A stretch of 36,840 nt of DNA from the NCBI GenBank assembly GCA_021160985.1, contig JAGHBN010000151.1, positions 1 through 36,840 on the forward strand. Direction: 5' to 3'. This document shows positions 29,559 to 36,840 of the stretch, piece after piece; within the stretch, counting starts at the first letter, position 1, and every line of letters starts with the position of its first letter. The position numbers were made by a program, and so were the translations under genes. The notes beneath the pieces are model-generated. The model was not told where the DNA came from and ran no database searches. It saw only the letters and a program-made list of their open reading frames with translations. The DNA is from Thermococcus sp. GTDB lineage: Archaea; Methanobacteriota_B; Thermococci; Thermococcales; Thermococcaceae.

Positions 29559-30401
29559 ATGAGAAAAAGGCTCCTCGCATTCTTCCTCATACTCCTAATT
29601 GGGGTCGCAGGCGGCTGCCTTGGAGATTCTAACTCAACGACATCCACCACGCCGCCAACCGAATCCAGCAGCAGCTCCATCCCAACACCCACCAAAACCA
29701 CCACTACCACGAGCCAGAACCCAATTGAAGTTCTCAAAACCTCCCTCGAAGAAATAGAAGAGTTCACCTACCTGGGCAGAACCAGCATACACATGAACGT
29801 AACCGTTCTCATGGGCAACCTCAGTCAGAACAACACCATAGCCCTCTCGATGCTGGAGAGCGGGTACATAGATTTTACGTCCACTGAGGCTGTAATAAAC
29901 ACCACCACCATAACCGAGCCCGACAACACCACCCTGAGGACGGTAAGAATCATAAAGGACGGGAAGACTTACCTCAAAACAACGATAGGGGCCGGAATTA
30001 GCTCCCTGAACGTTACTGAGAACACCTCACCCTTCATCTGGAATTACAACCCGGCCTCCCTTGCCAGGAAGTACATAACCGAAAATCCCGACGAGGTCAT
30101 CAGAAACGGTGAAACCACCGAACTAACATACACTCTAAGCTGGCAGGACGTTAAGGCGCTCGCGATACTTTACCTTGCCGTCACAGAGGATACCGGAATA
30201 GAGATAAAGGGCGGAAGACTCACCCTGACCTTCGAAGGAGGAGAACTCAAAGGCGTGGAACTGGAGTACACCGTTGTCACTACCAGCGTCGTCCAAGATC
30301 CCATCCTCGGCCAGATGACAATAAAAATCAGCGCCAAGGGCCTCAGCAGCTACGAGATAACCTCTATAAACAAAAAGATGAATGTGGAGACCCCTACCTG
30401 A
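29559..30401 (+). CDS. Surface lipoprotein with Thr-rich linker, unknown function
   Basis: This 280-residue exported protein has a signal peptide ending in a lipobox-like GVAGGC (Cys 20). A Ser/Thr/Pro-rich linker of about 30 residues and a beta-rich domain with many N-x-T/S sequons follow. The domain suggests an LppX/LolA-like half-barrel (TSIHMNVTVLMGNLSQNN ... GYIDFTSTEAVIN ... TVRIIKDGKTYLKTT). That fold is only a guess from strand spacing and the repeated GKTYL-type turn. ATG 29559 follows GGGTGAAAG. The 3' end overlaps moeB tail-to-tail by eight bases. Confidence 0.7.
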   Translation: MRKRLLAFFLILLIGVAGGCLGDSNSTTSTTPPTESSSSSIPTPTKTTTTTSQNPIEVLKTSLEEIEEFTYLGRTSIHMNVTVLMGNLSQNNTIALSMLESGYIDFTSTEAVINTTTITEPDNTTLRTVRIIKDGKTYLKTTIGAGISSLNVTENTSPFIWNYNPASLARKYITENPDEVIRNGETTELTYTLSWQDVKALAILYLAVTEDTGIEIKGGRLTLTFEGGELKGVELEYTVVTTSVVQDPILGQMTIKISAKGLSSYEITSINKKMNVETPT

Positions 30402-31092
30402 GATCAACCACATCGAAGGTGTTGAATGCCAGATCCACTATCAGAAACCTGTTCAGAAGGGGCTCCCCGAGCCCCGTCAGCAGTTTTATCGCCTCTAAGA
30501 CCTGTATCGATGCAACAGCTCCGGCCGTTGCCCCGAGTATTGGAAACTTCCCCTCTTTTTTCCCAGCGTTCGGGAATATCTCCCGGAGACTCTTAGTTAC
30601 CCCCGGAACTATTGTCGTTACCTGACCAAAGGTGCCCTCCACGGCACCGTGAACTAGGGGAACCCCTTTTCTGTGGGCGTAATCGTCGAGGAGAAATCGG
30701 GTCTCAAAGTTGTCGAGGCAATCGACTATCACGTCAACGCCGTCGAGAACCTCATCAACGTTTTCCTCCGTTAGCCTGCCCACGAACGTCTCTATCTTGA
30801 TGTCAGAGTTGAAGCGCTCGAGCTTCCATTTGGCGGACAGAGGCTTTGGATTCTTTCCAATATCCTCCTCCCAGTGGAGTATCTGCCTGTTCAGGTTGCT
30901 GAGCTCCGGCGTTTGTTCGTCTATAAGGAGTATTGTTCCCACCCCTGCAGCCGCCAGGTAGTACGCAACAGGGCTTCCAAGACCGCCGACTCCAACCACA
31001 GCCACTTTGGAGCCCTTGAGCTTCTCCTGACCCTCCGTTCCAAATATCATTATCTGCCGGTCGTACCTTTCGAGTTCCCTCTCGCTCAGCAT
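30394..31092 (-). CDS. moeB: E1-like adenylyltransferase (MoeB/ThiF/UBA family)
   Basis: This 232-residue enzyme adenylates the C-terminal Gly-Gly of the sulfur carrier MoaD so that it can be thiocarboxylated. The Rossmann GVGGLGSPVAYYLAAAGVG, DEQTPELSNLNRQILH, VDCLDNFETRFLLDDYA and the GAVEGTFGQVTTI segments are clear. The two Cys-x-x-Cys zinc pairs of E. coli MoeB are missing; the region reads TKSLREIFPNAGKKEGKFPILGATAG. ATG 31092 overlaps the moaD stop region, so moaD and moeB form one unit. It could also serve other ubiquitin-like carriers (SAMPs). Confidence 0.88.
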   Translation of the reverse strand: MLSERELERYDRQIMIFGTEGQEKLKGSKVAVVGVGGLGSPVAYYLAAAGVGTILLIDEQTPELSNLNRQILHWEEDIGKNPKPLSAKWKLERFNSDIKIETFVGRLTEENVDEVLDGVDVIVDCLDNFETRFLLDDYAHRKGVPLVHGAVEGTFGQVTTIVPGVTKSLREIFPNAGKKEGKFPILGATAGAVASIQVLEAIKLLTGLGEPLLNRFLIVDLAFNTFDVVDLR

Positions 31093-31093
31093 T

Positions 31094-31360
31094 TTAACCA
31101 CCACTCACCGGCGGGAAGAGGGCAACTACGTCCCCGTCCTCGAGCATCTCATCAAAGCGAACGTAGCGGCCGTTGCGCGAGACGTTGACGTCAGCCAAAT
31201 CGTCATCCTCAGCGAATACTTCGTTTTTCAAAACAGGGTGCCTCTCTCTCAGAATATCGATGAGTTCTCTAACCGTTATCCCATCAGGAACCTCAAGCTC
31301 CTCCTCGCCCTTTCCGACAAGGGAGCGGTAGCGGGCAAAATACCTTAACTTGATCCTCAT
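31094..31360 (-). CDS. moaD: MoaD-type sulfur carrier (beta-grasp, SAMP-like)
   Basis: This 88-residue ubiquitin-fold protein ends in the obligatory Gly-Gly (FPPVSGG) that is adenylated by MoeB and thiocarboxylated. Typical segments are IKLRYFARYRSLVGK at the start and DGDVVALFPPVSGG at the end. ATG 31360 follows GGTGGTG. It is immediately upstream of moeB, with the stop two bases before its start codon, so the partners are co-expressed. A second role in protein tagging, as for archaeal SAMPs, is possible. Confidence 0.92.
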   Translation of the reverse strand: MRIKLRYFARYRSLVGKGEEELEVPDGITVRELIDILRERHPVLKNEVFAEDDDLADVNVSRNGRYVRFDEMLEDGDVVALFPPVSGG

Positions 31361-31416
31361 TCACACCACCGGAGAAAGTTGGAGGGATGGTTAAAAAGGG
31401 TTGCTGGACGGTTTTG

Positions 31417-31929
31417 CTACCAGGGCACGCTCTTCCAGCCCATCTTGTAGGCGAAGTAGTTGGCCCCCCAGTGGACGAAGGGCGAGACTATCAGGAGGAA
31501 GATTATCTGACCGGAATCAAGGGTTTTAACCGGATAAGCGAGGGCAAGCGCACTTATGAGAAAGCCCAGCTGGTCGAGACCGATGGCAGGGGCACCGCGG
31601 GGCAGGTTTGCGCGCCTTTTGATGAAGCTCCCTATGATGTCACCGAGAAGGGCACCAAAGGCTAGCAGAAAAGCGAGCATGAGAGCTGTTTTAAGGGAGC
31701 CGTAAAAGTCCGGGGTGATGGCATACTGGACAGCGCCTGTTAGGGTTCCCAGGAGGACACCACCAATAAAACCCCTCCACGTCTTTCCGTCTCCAAAGAG
31801 CCGTCTCCCGTCACGCCAGAGTCGCCCGCCGTCTATCGGTCTGCCCCCACCGACGATGACGGGTGAAGCGTTAGCAACGTAAGCGGGAAGTATGTACCAC
31901 ATTGCCCACAGCAGCGACGAGAGCTCCAT
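31417..31929 (-). CDS. carS: CDP-archaeol synthase CarS
   Basis: This 170-residue integral membrane enzyme transfers CMP from CTP to unsaturated archaetidic acid in archaeal ether-lipid synthesis. Family motifs are ANASPVIVGGG, FGDGKTWRGFIGG and GALLGDIIGSFIKRR with PRGAPAIGLDQLGF. They lie among four or five hydrophobic helices. ATG 31929 is preceded by GGTGGAGGA, and an ATTTAAAA element lies about 33-43 bases upstream. Confidence 0.93.
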   Translation of the reverse strand: MELSSLLWAMWYILPAYVANASPVIVGGGRPIDGGRLWRDGRRLFGDGKTWRGFIGGVLLGTLTGAVQYAITPDFYGSLKTALMLAFLLAFGALLGDIIGSFIKRRANLPRGAPAIGLDQLGFLISALALAYPVKTLDSGQIIFLLIVSPFVHWGANYFAYKMGWKSVPW

Positions 31930-32043
31930 TCCTCCACCCCAAAACCACTCGAATGGGGAAGTTTTAAATTTAGCGATTCTTTTCCCGGCCCCGGGAGTTC
32001 TAAACCTTTAAAGAAATGAAGAACAAGAATAGATGGGAGAAAA

Positions 32044-32603
32044 ATGAACCTGAAGCCGATACTACTCGGAGCTCTCCTGGTAGTGCTCATCTGGATTGGA
32101 TATGTGACATACGCCCTCATTACCGTCCAACCCAGGGCGGAAGCGAGATGGGGCAACGCGAACGAGAAAACAACCGAAATCATCATTAGCGTCGACCTGG
32201 GGCATCCCCTGCTCGTCCCAATCAGCCTGAAAGAGCTGTCCCTGAACTTTACAGGTGCCAGAGTTGAGTCCCTCAAGGAATTCAAATACTGGAACACGAA
32301 GGGCGATATGGAGCTCTCCCTACTGATAGACAACAACAATCTCACAAGATCCCTGATAAACTACATGAACAGGGGTACGCCACCATAGATGCGGAGGTTT
32401 ACATTTACGAGGACAAACTTCCGAAGGTGTGGGCCCTGCATGTCCAGAACGGCGAGAGGAGCAGGGTGAGAGCCGATATTTTCCTGAACCTCAGCCTTCT
32501 GAGGGTCAAGTACAACGTCAGGATAGCAACCTACGAGGAGACGATTCAGACGAACATCATGGGGGAGCTCAACCGGATGCTTGAGGACATGATGAAGGGA
32601 TGA
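32044..32603 (+). pseudogene. Frameshifted membrane-anchored protein (LEA14-like?), unknown function
   Basis: ATG 32044 opens a protein with an N-terminal membrane anchor (PILLGALLVVLIWIGYVTYA) and a beta-sandwich-like region (ISVDLGHPLLVPISLKELSL). It stops at 32388 after MNRGTPP. Adding one G in the G4 run at 32372-32375 restores YATIDAEVYIYEDKLPKVWA ... NRMLEDMMKG to TGA 32601-32603, giving about 186 residues. The second half shows the same strand pattern as the first, suggesting a tandem or single LEA14/WHy-type beta-sandwich. It could be a real mutation or a misread homopolymer. The gene lies between carS and the next operon. Confidence 0.65.
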
Positions 32604-32643
32604 ACTTTTTAAGGTTCCCTCCTTTCCTCCTCAGGTGAGAGAA

Positions 32644-33162
32644 ATGAACGTGAGAGAGATCCACGAGTTCCTGAACAGAATGTGGGAGAGCATCTTCACC
32701 CTCAACGAGGAGCTTAAGGCCGAGCTTCCCGAGAAGGGCTTCAAAGTGGAGGACGTCGAGGAGGCCTTTGGAGCCTACATCTTCCTCGACGGCGAGTGGG
32801 TTAGAATGGACTACCCCCACCCGGCGTTTGAGATAAAGCCGCAGATTGAGGTGGGGGTGACGCCGGAGAGCTACTACTTCGTCGTTGCAATCCCGAAGGA
32901 CAGGATAAGTGAGGAGTTTCTGGCCCTCTTCCTCGAGCTCTTCCCGAGGAGCTTCATATACGGCGCCCAGGACTTCCTGAGCGACGTCTACAACTGGAGG
33001 GAAGACGAGAAAACCTCTCCGAGAGAAATCCTTCAGAGGATCAAGGACAGCGATGAAAAGATATTCCAGTTCGAGGCGGACTTTGAGAGTGTTGAGGAGC
33101 TGAAGAAAGGGCTTTTGGAACTCATAGAGACCGGAAAGCGCTTTGAAATCTTCGAACTCTGA
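32644..33162 (+). CDS. Conserved archaeal protein of unknown function
   Basis: This 172-residue soluble alpha/beta protein (FNRMWESIFTLNEELKAELPEKGF-type start, central YIFLDGEWVRMDYPHPAFEI and YYFVVAIPKD strands, helical C-terminus) has no signal peptide or catalytic motif I recognise. ATG 32644 follows AGGTGAG by five bases; the GTG at 32635 is inside that site. It is nine bases upstream of the NSUN6-like gene and probably co-transcribed with it. Confidence 0.7.
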   Translation: MNVREIHEFLNRMWESIFTLNEELKAELPEKGFKVEDVEEAFGAYIFLDGEWVRMDYPHPAFEIKPQIEVGVTPESYYFVVAIPKDRISEEFLALFLELFPRSFIYGAQDFLSDVYNWREDEKTSPREILQRIKDSDEKIFQFEADFESVEELKKGLLELIETGKRFEIFEL

Positions 33163-33171
33163 GGTGTCGTA

Positions 33172-34323
33172 ATGAGTCCAGAGGAAGCGTTTCCAGCGGA
33201 GCTCAGGGAGTACTACCGTAAGCTCTTCGGGGACGAGGCAGAGGAGATAATGGCGTCCCTCAGAACTCCCGTCGAGAAATATTATATCCGCGTCAACACC
33301 CTGAAGACGAGCAGGCAGAAGCTCATGAGCATATTAAGGAAAGAGGGCCTCAAGCCGAAGAGGAGCCCCTACCTCAAGGAGGGCATCTACTTCGAGCGCA
33401 AGGGCCCGAACTTTCCCGACGACTACGAGCCGGGCCTGCCGGTGGTAAGGGCCAACAAGTTCGCGAGCGAGAGCGTCTACCAGGGGGCGCACCTCTACGC
33501 CCCCGGAGTACTCCAAGCTGACAAGAACATAAAGCCCGGCGACGAGGTCGAGATACGCGACCCAAGGGGCCTGCTCGTCGGGATTGGAATAGCCAGAATG
33601 AGCGCAAAGGAGATGGTAGTCTCGACAAGGGGCCTGGCAGTCGAGGTCACCCTGCCCAAGTTCAAGCTCCCGAGCCTGAGCGAGCTGGAGAGCTTCAAGG
33701 GGGGCCTCTTCTACGCCCAGAGCCTTCCCTCGATGGTAACCGCGAGAGTCCTTGAGCCGAGTGAGGAGGAGCTGATAATAGACATGGCCGCTGCTCCGGG
33801 CGGAAAGACGAGCCACATAGCCCAGCTCCTCCAGAACAGGGGCGAGATAATAGCAATAGACAAATCAAGGAACAGGCTGAAGAAGATGGAGGAGGAGCTC
33901 AACAGGCTCGGAGTGAAGAACGTCAAGCTTATCCGAATGGACGCGAGGAAGTTACCGGAGCTCGGGCTCCAGGCAGATAAGATACTCCTGGATGCACCGT
34001 GCACCGCCCTCGGCATAAGGCCAAAGCTCTGGGAGAGCAGGACGCCGAAGGACATCGAGGCGACGGCCCGTTACCAGAGGGCCTTTATCTGGGCTGCAAT
34101 AAAATCCCTGAGAAGGGGCGGCGTTTTGGTTTACTCAACCTGCACGCTGAGCTACGATGAGAACGAGGCCAACGTCAAATACATGCTGGAAAAAGGCTTA
34201 AAGCTTGAAGAACAAAGTCTCTTTGTGGGCTCCCATGGAATCGACCTCGATGAGGTTCAGAGGTTTTACCCCAACAGACACCTGACCCAGGGCTTCTTCA
34301 TAGCCAAGCTCAGGAAGGTGTAG
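33172..34323 (+). CDS. tRNA/rRNA (cytosine-5)-methyltransferase, NSUN6-like with PUA domain
   Basis: This 383-residue SAM-dependent RNA m5C methyltransferase has an N-terminal RNA-binding part and a PUA domain at about residues 100-175 (YAPGVLQADKNIKPGDEVEIR ... LLVGIGIARMS). A Rossmann methyltransferase follows, with DMAAAPGGKTSHIAQ (motif I), the motif IV Cys in LDAPCTALG and the catalytic motif VI Cys in STCTLSYDENE. A PUA inserted before the methyltransferase matches NSUN6-type enzymes, which modify C72 of the tRNA acceptor stem; the site in this organism is inferred. It is followed after two bases by the flippase-like gene. Confidence 0.9.
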   Translation: MSPEEAFPAELREYYRKLFGDEAEEIMASLRTPVEKYYIRVNTLKTSRQKLMSILRKEGLKPKRSPYLKEGIYFERKGPNFPDDYEPGLPVVRANKFASESVYQGAHLYAPGVLQADKNIKPGDEVEIRDPRGLLVGIGIARMSAKEMVVSTRGLAVEVTLPKFKLPSLSELESFKGGLFYAQSLPSMVTARVLEPSEEELIIDMAAAPGGKTSHIAQLLQNRGEIIAIDKSRNRLKKMEEELNRLGVKNVKLIRMDARKLPELGLQADKILLDAPCTALGIRPKLWESRTPKDIEATARYQRAFIWAAIKSLRRGGVLVYSTCTLSYDENEANVKYMLEKGLKLEEQSLFVGSHGIDLDEVQRFYPNRHLTQGFFIAKLRKV

Positions 34324-34325
34324 GT

Positions 34326-35408
34326 ATGGACAAGAAAAAGGCACCCTTCCTAGCCTTTGGCGTGATCATGATAATCCTGCTCATAAAGTGGGCGGGCCTA
34401 GAGAGGGTTATTGAAGTTCTAAAAGGGGCAAGGCTCGACTATTTCCTGCTGGCCGTAGCCGCTTACATAGCCGGAATCCTCCTGTGGGCCCTCAGATGGC
34501 GCGTTCTCCTGAAGAGCCTCAACATCCACGCTTCTTTCAGGACAATACTGGGGGCCCTCTTCGCGGGAATCTTCGTCAACAACATCACGCCGGGGGCCAA
34601 GGGCGGCGGAGAGCCCGTGAGGATGTACTACATATCAAAACGCTCCGACGGGGAATACGGACCGGTTCTCGCAACGGTGATGGCCGACAGGGTTCTGGAC
34701 ATGATACCCATTGTCGTTATGATCCTGATGTCAACTGTCTACGTCTACACCCTCGGCTCCTGGAGCCTGACCCTGATGCTCCTTCTCCTCGACGTCCTCC
34801 TCGCGGCCCTCATAGTAACCTCCCTCGCGATCTTTCTCAACGAGGGGAGGACGAAGAGAGTCTCCTACTGGGCCTTCGACCTCCTCTCCAAAATCATGCC
34901 CAACAGAATGAATAAGTACGAGAAGAAGTTCATACACCTGATCGAAGTCAACGTGCCCAAGTTCCAGACAGGCTTTAAGCTCCTGATGAGGGACAAGAGG
35001 AGCTTTTTCATTGCACTCCTCTACTCGCTTCTCTCGTGGTTCTTCGTCCTTCTGAGGTCGTACTTCGTCTTTCACAGTCTGAACTACGGGATAAGGCTTC
35101 TCGACGTTATGGTCGTCCAGATGGCGGGCGTTGTTATAGGGCTCGTGAGCATAATACCCGGAGGCGCCGGCCTCATAGAAACCGTCAATTCAGCAGTCTA
35201 CGTTCTCCTCGGCATAGACAAGGAGGTGGCCGTGACGGCAACGATACTGGAGAGGCTTATATCCTACTGGATCCCCACCTTCTCCGGCGGTGTAATAACG
35301 GCCCACTTCGGGATAAAGGTAACAGAAGAAAAGAAAGGTTTAACTGGAGAAGATGAAAAAGATGTGGAGATGGGAGAGGCCCAGCCGGGTGGAGAGAGGG
35401 AAACGTAA
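34326..35408 (+). CDS. Lysylphosphatidylglycerol synthase TM region / flippase-like membrane protein (UPF0104)
   Basis: This 360-residue protein has about eight membrane helices and the family signature WALRWRVLLKSLNI, then FVNNITPGAKGGGEPVRMYYI and a later SIIPGGAGLIETVNSAVYVLLG. Such proteins include archaeal AglD-like and LPG synthase membrane regions. They are thought to act on lipid carriers or flip lipids; the substrate is unknown. A charged cytoplasmic tail of about 30 residues ends the protein. It begins two bases after the NSUN6 stop, so it belongs to that operon. Confidence 0.85.
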   Translation: MDKKKAPFLAFGVIMIILLIKWAGLERVIEVLKGARLDYFLLAVAAYIAGILLWALRWRVLLKSLNIHASFRTILGALFAGIFVNNITPGAKGGGEPVRMYYISKRSDGEYGPVLATVMADRVLDMIPIVVMILMSTVYVYTLGSWSLTLMLLLLDVLLAALIVTSLAIFLNEGRTKRVSYWAFDLLSKIMPNRMNKYEKKFIHLIEVNVPKFQTGFKLLMRDKRSFFIALLYSLLSWFFVLLRSYFVFHSLNYGIRLLDVMVVQMAGVVIGLVSIIPGGAGLIETVNSAVYVLLGIDKEVAVTATILERLISYWIPTFSGGVITAHFGIKVTEEKKGLTGEDEKDVEMGEAQPGGERET

Positions 35409-35498
35409 TGAACCGGAAAACAGCAGCATTCTCCACAAGCACTCTCCCGGAAGTAGCCACCAGCAGAGAGGTTCTCAATGGGTAGGAAGGTGGGAGGA

Positions 35499-36335
35499 AT
35501 GAAGTTTGGAATAGTTGCGAGAAGAGACAGGGTAGATGCCCTCAAACTCGCCTACAGAGTATACGACTTTCTGAAGGTGAGCGGCTACGAGGTTCTCGTC
35601 GATGAAGAGACCTACTCCCACCTGCGGGAGTTCGACGAGGGTGATGTTTCTCCGCTCGAGGAGTTTGACGTGGACTTCATCATCGTCATCGGCGGCGATG
35701 GAACGATACTGAGGGTAGAGCACAGAACCAAGAGGGACATACCCATCCTTGGAATCAACATGGGCACCCTGGGGTTCCTCACCGAAGTTGAACCCCACGA
35801 AACGTTCTTCGCCATCAGCAAGCTCCTGGAGGGTGATTACCACATAGACGAAAGAATGAAGCTGAGGCCCGTGCTCAAATCTGGAGAAAAGGTTCCCGAT
35901 GCCCTCAACGAGGTTGCCGTCCTCACCGGAATCCCCGGAAAGATAATCCACTTAAAATACTACGTGGATGGAGGGCTTGCCGACGAGGTGAGGGCCGACG
36001 GCGTCCTGTTCTCCACCCCCACCGGATCCACAGGCTACGCCATGAGTGCGGGGGGACCCTTCGTTGATCCTCGTCTCGATGTCGTCATCATAGTGCCCGT
36101 TGCGCCGGTGGCCCTCAGCTCCAGGCCCATGATAGTGCCCTCAAAGAGCAGGATAGATGTCGTAAACGTCTCAGAGACCAGGGAGATAATCCTCTCGATA
36201 GACGGCCAGTTCTACCGCTATTTGGACCCCGAGGAGGAGATAACCATAAAAGAGTCACCGAGGAGAATGAAGTTCGTCAGGTTCACGGACGAAATATACC
36301 CCAAGTATACGATGAAGATTAAGAGGAAGTTCTGA
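35499..36335 (+). CDS. nadK: NAD kinase
   Basis: This 278-residue enzyme phosphorylates NAD to NADP; archaeal members can also use polyphosphate. Motifs are IGGDGTILR, LGINMGTLGFLTEV, LNEVAVLTG and the NAD site ADGVLFSTPTGSTGYAMSAGGP. The frame opens at ATG 35478, but ATG 35499 (MKFGIVARRD) follows GGTGGGAGG and matches the family N-terminus. A 25-codon ORF sits between it and the preceding gene; I do not regard it as a gene. Confidence 0.93.
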   Translation: MKFGIVARRDRVDALKLAYRVYDFLKVSGYEVLVDEETYSHLREFDEGDVSPLEEFDVDFIIVIGGDGTILRVEHRTKRDIPILGINMGTLGFLTEVEPHETFFAISKLLEGDYHIDERMKLRPVLKSGEKVPDALNEVAVLTGIPGKIIHLKYYVDGGLADEVRADGVLFSTPTGSTGYAMSAGGPFVDPRLDVVIIVPVAPVALSSRPMIVPSKSRIDVVNVSETREIILSIDGQFYRYLDPEEEITIKESPRRMKFVRFTDEIYPKYTMKIKRKF

Positions 36336-36457
36336 AGGGCGACCTGAGGCGAGCGTTAACTCATTGAAATCCCTCCCGGATAAAGAGGCTCGCTTCCCGG
36401 CCCCACCACTGCGAAGAAATGGAATGCAAACCCGCGGGAAACTACGGCGAGCAACCC

Positions 36458-36840
36458 CTAACTCCATACTACCTCGACTTCGTCCGTCCTGAACTTCTGC
36501 TTCACGACGGTCTCTTCAAGGAAGAACCTGATTCCGGCCTTAAACATCCTCAGCCCGGTGTACGCTATCATCGCGCCGTTGTCCCTGCACAGGTCGTAGG
36601 GCGGGACGAAGAACTTAACCCCCCTGTCCTGGGCCATGATTTTGAGCATCTCCCTCAGCCTGTTGTTCGCCGCGACGCCGCCAACGAGGACGACTTCATC
36701 TTTTCCGGTGTGCGCAACGGCCCTCTCGGTGACCTCAACGAGCGCCGCAAACGCCGTCTCCTGGAAGGAGTAGGCCAAATCCTCGACGCGGTACTTCCCG
36801 GTGCGGTACTTCCTAACTGCCTCGGTCAGAATTCCCGAGA
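36458..36840 (-). CDS. kae1: KEOPS subunit Kae1 / TsaD, C-terminal part (truncated by window end)
   Basis: This is the C-terminal ~125 residues of the ASKHA-fold enzyme that transfers threonylcarbamoyl to A37 of ANN-decoding tRNAs as part of KEOPS. YSFQETAFAALVEVTERAVAH, VVLVGGVAANNRLREML and FVPPYDLCRDNGAMIAYTGL are diagnostic. The last includes the metal- and nucleotide-binding CRDNG-A segment. The frame runs on past base 36840, so the N-terminus is outside. It is convergent with nadK across a 122-bp gap in which I see nothing else. Confidence 0.93.
   Translation of the reverse strand, partial: SGILTEAVRKYRTGKYRVEDLAYSFQETAFAALVEVTERAVAHTGKDEVVLVGGVAANNRLREMLKIMAQDRGVKFFVPPYDLCRDNGAMIAYTGLRMFKAGIRFFLEETVVKQKFRTDEVEVVWS

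Noticed and set aside
35408..35485. 25-codon ORF between the flippase-like gene and nadK
   Set aside because: It begins in a TAATG overlap but has no ribosome binding site of its own and an unremarkable Ser/Thr-rich sequence; probably the nadK leader.
1..36840. CRISPR array, insertion sequence, integrase or replication origin
   Set aside because: No regularly spaced direct repeats, no transposase or integrase motifs, and no ORB-like repeats near the Orc1/Cdc6-like ATPase gene were seen.

Overview
The window is a chromosomal stretch of a hyperthermophilic Thermococcales archaeon, most likely a Thermococcus. The evidence is the energy-conserving membrane-bound hydrogenase (Mbh), CGP-CTERM surface protein, CDP-archaeol synthase, A+T-rich TATA boxes, GGTGAT-type ribosome binding sites and very tight gene packing. 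From memory, the gene order (mbh end, thioredoxin reductase, omega-aminotransferase, deoC, enolase, PadR plus exporter, radical SAM protein) resembles the TK2090-TK2125 part of T. kodakarensis; I could not run a comparison.

Layout. 1-2.3 kb: end of the mbh operon (mbhL partial, mbhM, mbhN). 2.3-3.9 kb: three tandem ferritin-like paralogs on the minus strand. 4.0-8.3 kb: THUMP protein diverging from an AAA ATPase, a YdjM-type membrane hydrolase, an unknown anchored protein and trxB. 8.3-14.3 kb: class III aminotransferase behind a palindrome-rich promoter, ECF S component, deoC overlapping a DUF1884/A-domain (family 4) encapsulin-like gene, a CGP-CTERM surface protein and enolase. 14.3-18.3 kb: padR diverging from a giant MMPL/RND exporter, with a clear three-half-site operator between them. 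18.3-19.5 kb: a radical SAM gene (probable lipoyl synthase subunit) preceded by a partial copy of its own 5' end and a run of hairpins.

19.5-25.1 kb is an accessory island, all on the minus strand and the most interesting part of the window. A secreted protein (24131-25114) has a C-terminal domain that looks like a polymorphic-toxin RNase. It is followed by a candidate immunity gene. Next comes a start-less, frameshifted second toxin cassette that rejoins the secreted protein at a near-identical 23-nt linker. After that come five more genes encoding a recurrent beta-hairpin/helix pattern, two of them frameshifted. The arrangement is that of a polymorphic toxin locus: full-length toxin, immunity gene, orphan cassette, immunity gene, immunity relics.

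25.4-36.8 kb: Lrp regulator, XTP/dITP pyrophosphatase, adenosine-specific kinase, a two-winged-helix regulator, a SPASM protein lacking the radical SAM cysteines behind a striking inverted repeat, molybdopterin genes moaE, moeB and moaD, a lipoprotein, carS, a frameshifted anchored protein, a conserved unknown gene, an NSUN6-like tRNA methyltransferase, a flippase-like membrane protein, NAD kinase and the 3' end of kae1. I see no tRNA, rRNA, CRISPR array, insertion sequence or replication origin. All indels proposed here fall in or beside short homopolymer runs, so sequencing error must be excluded before calling decay.
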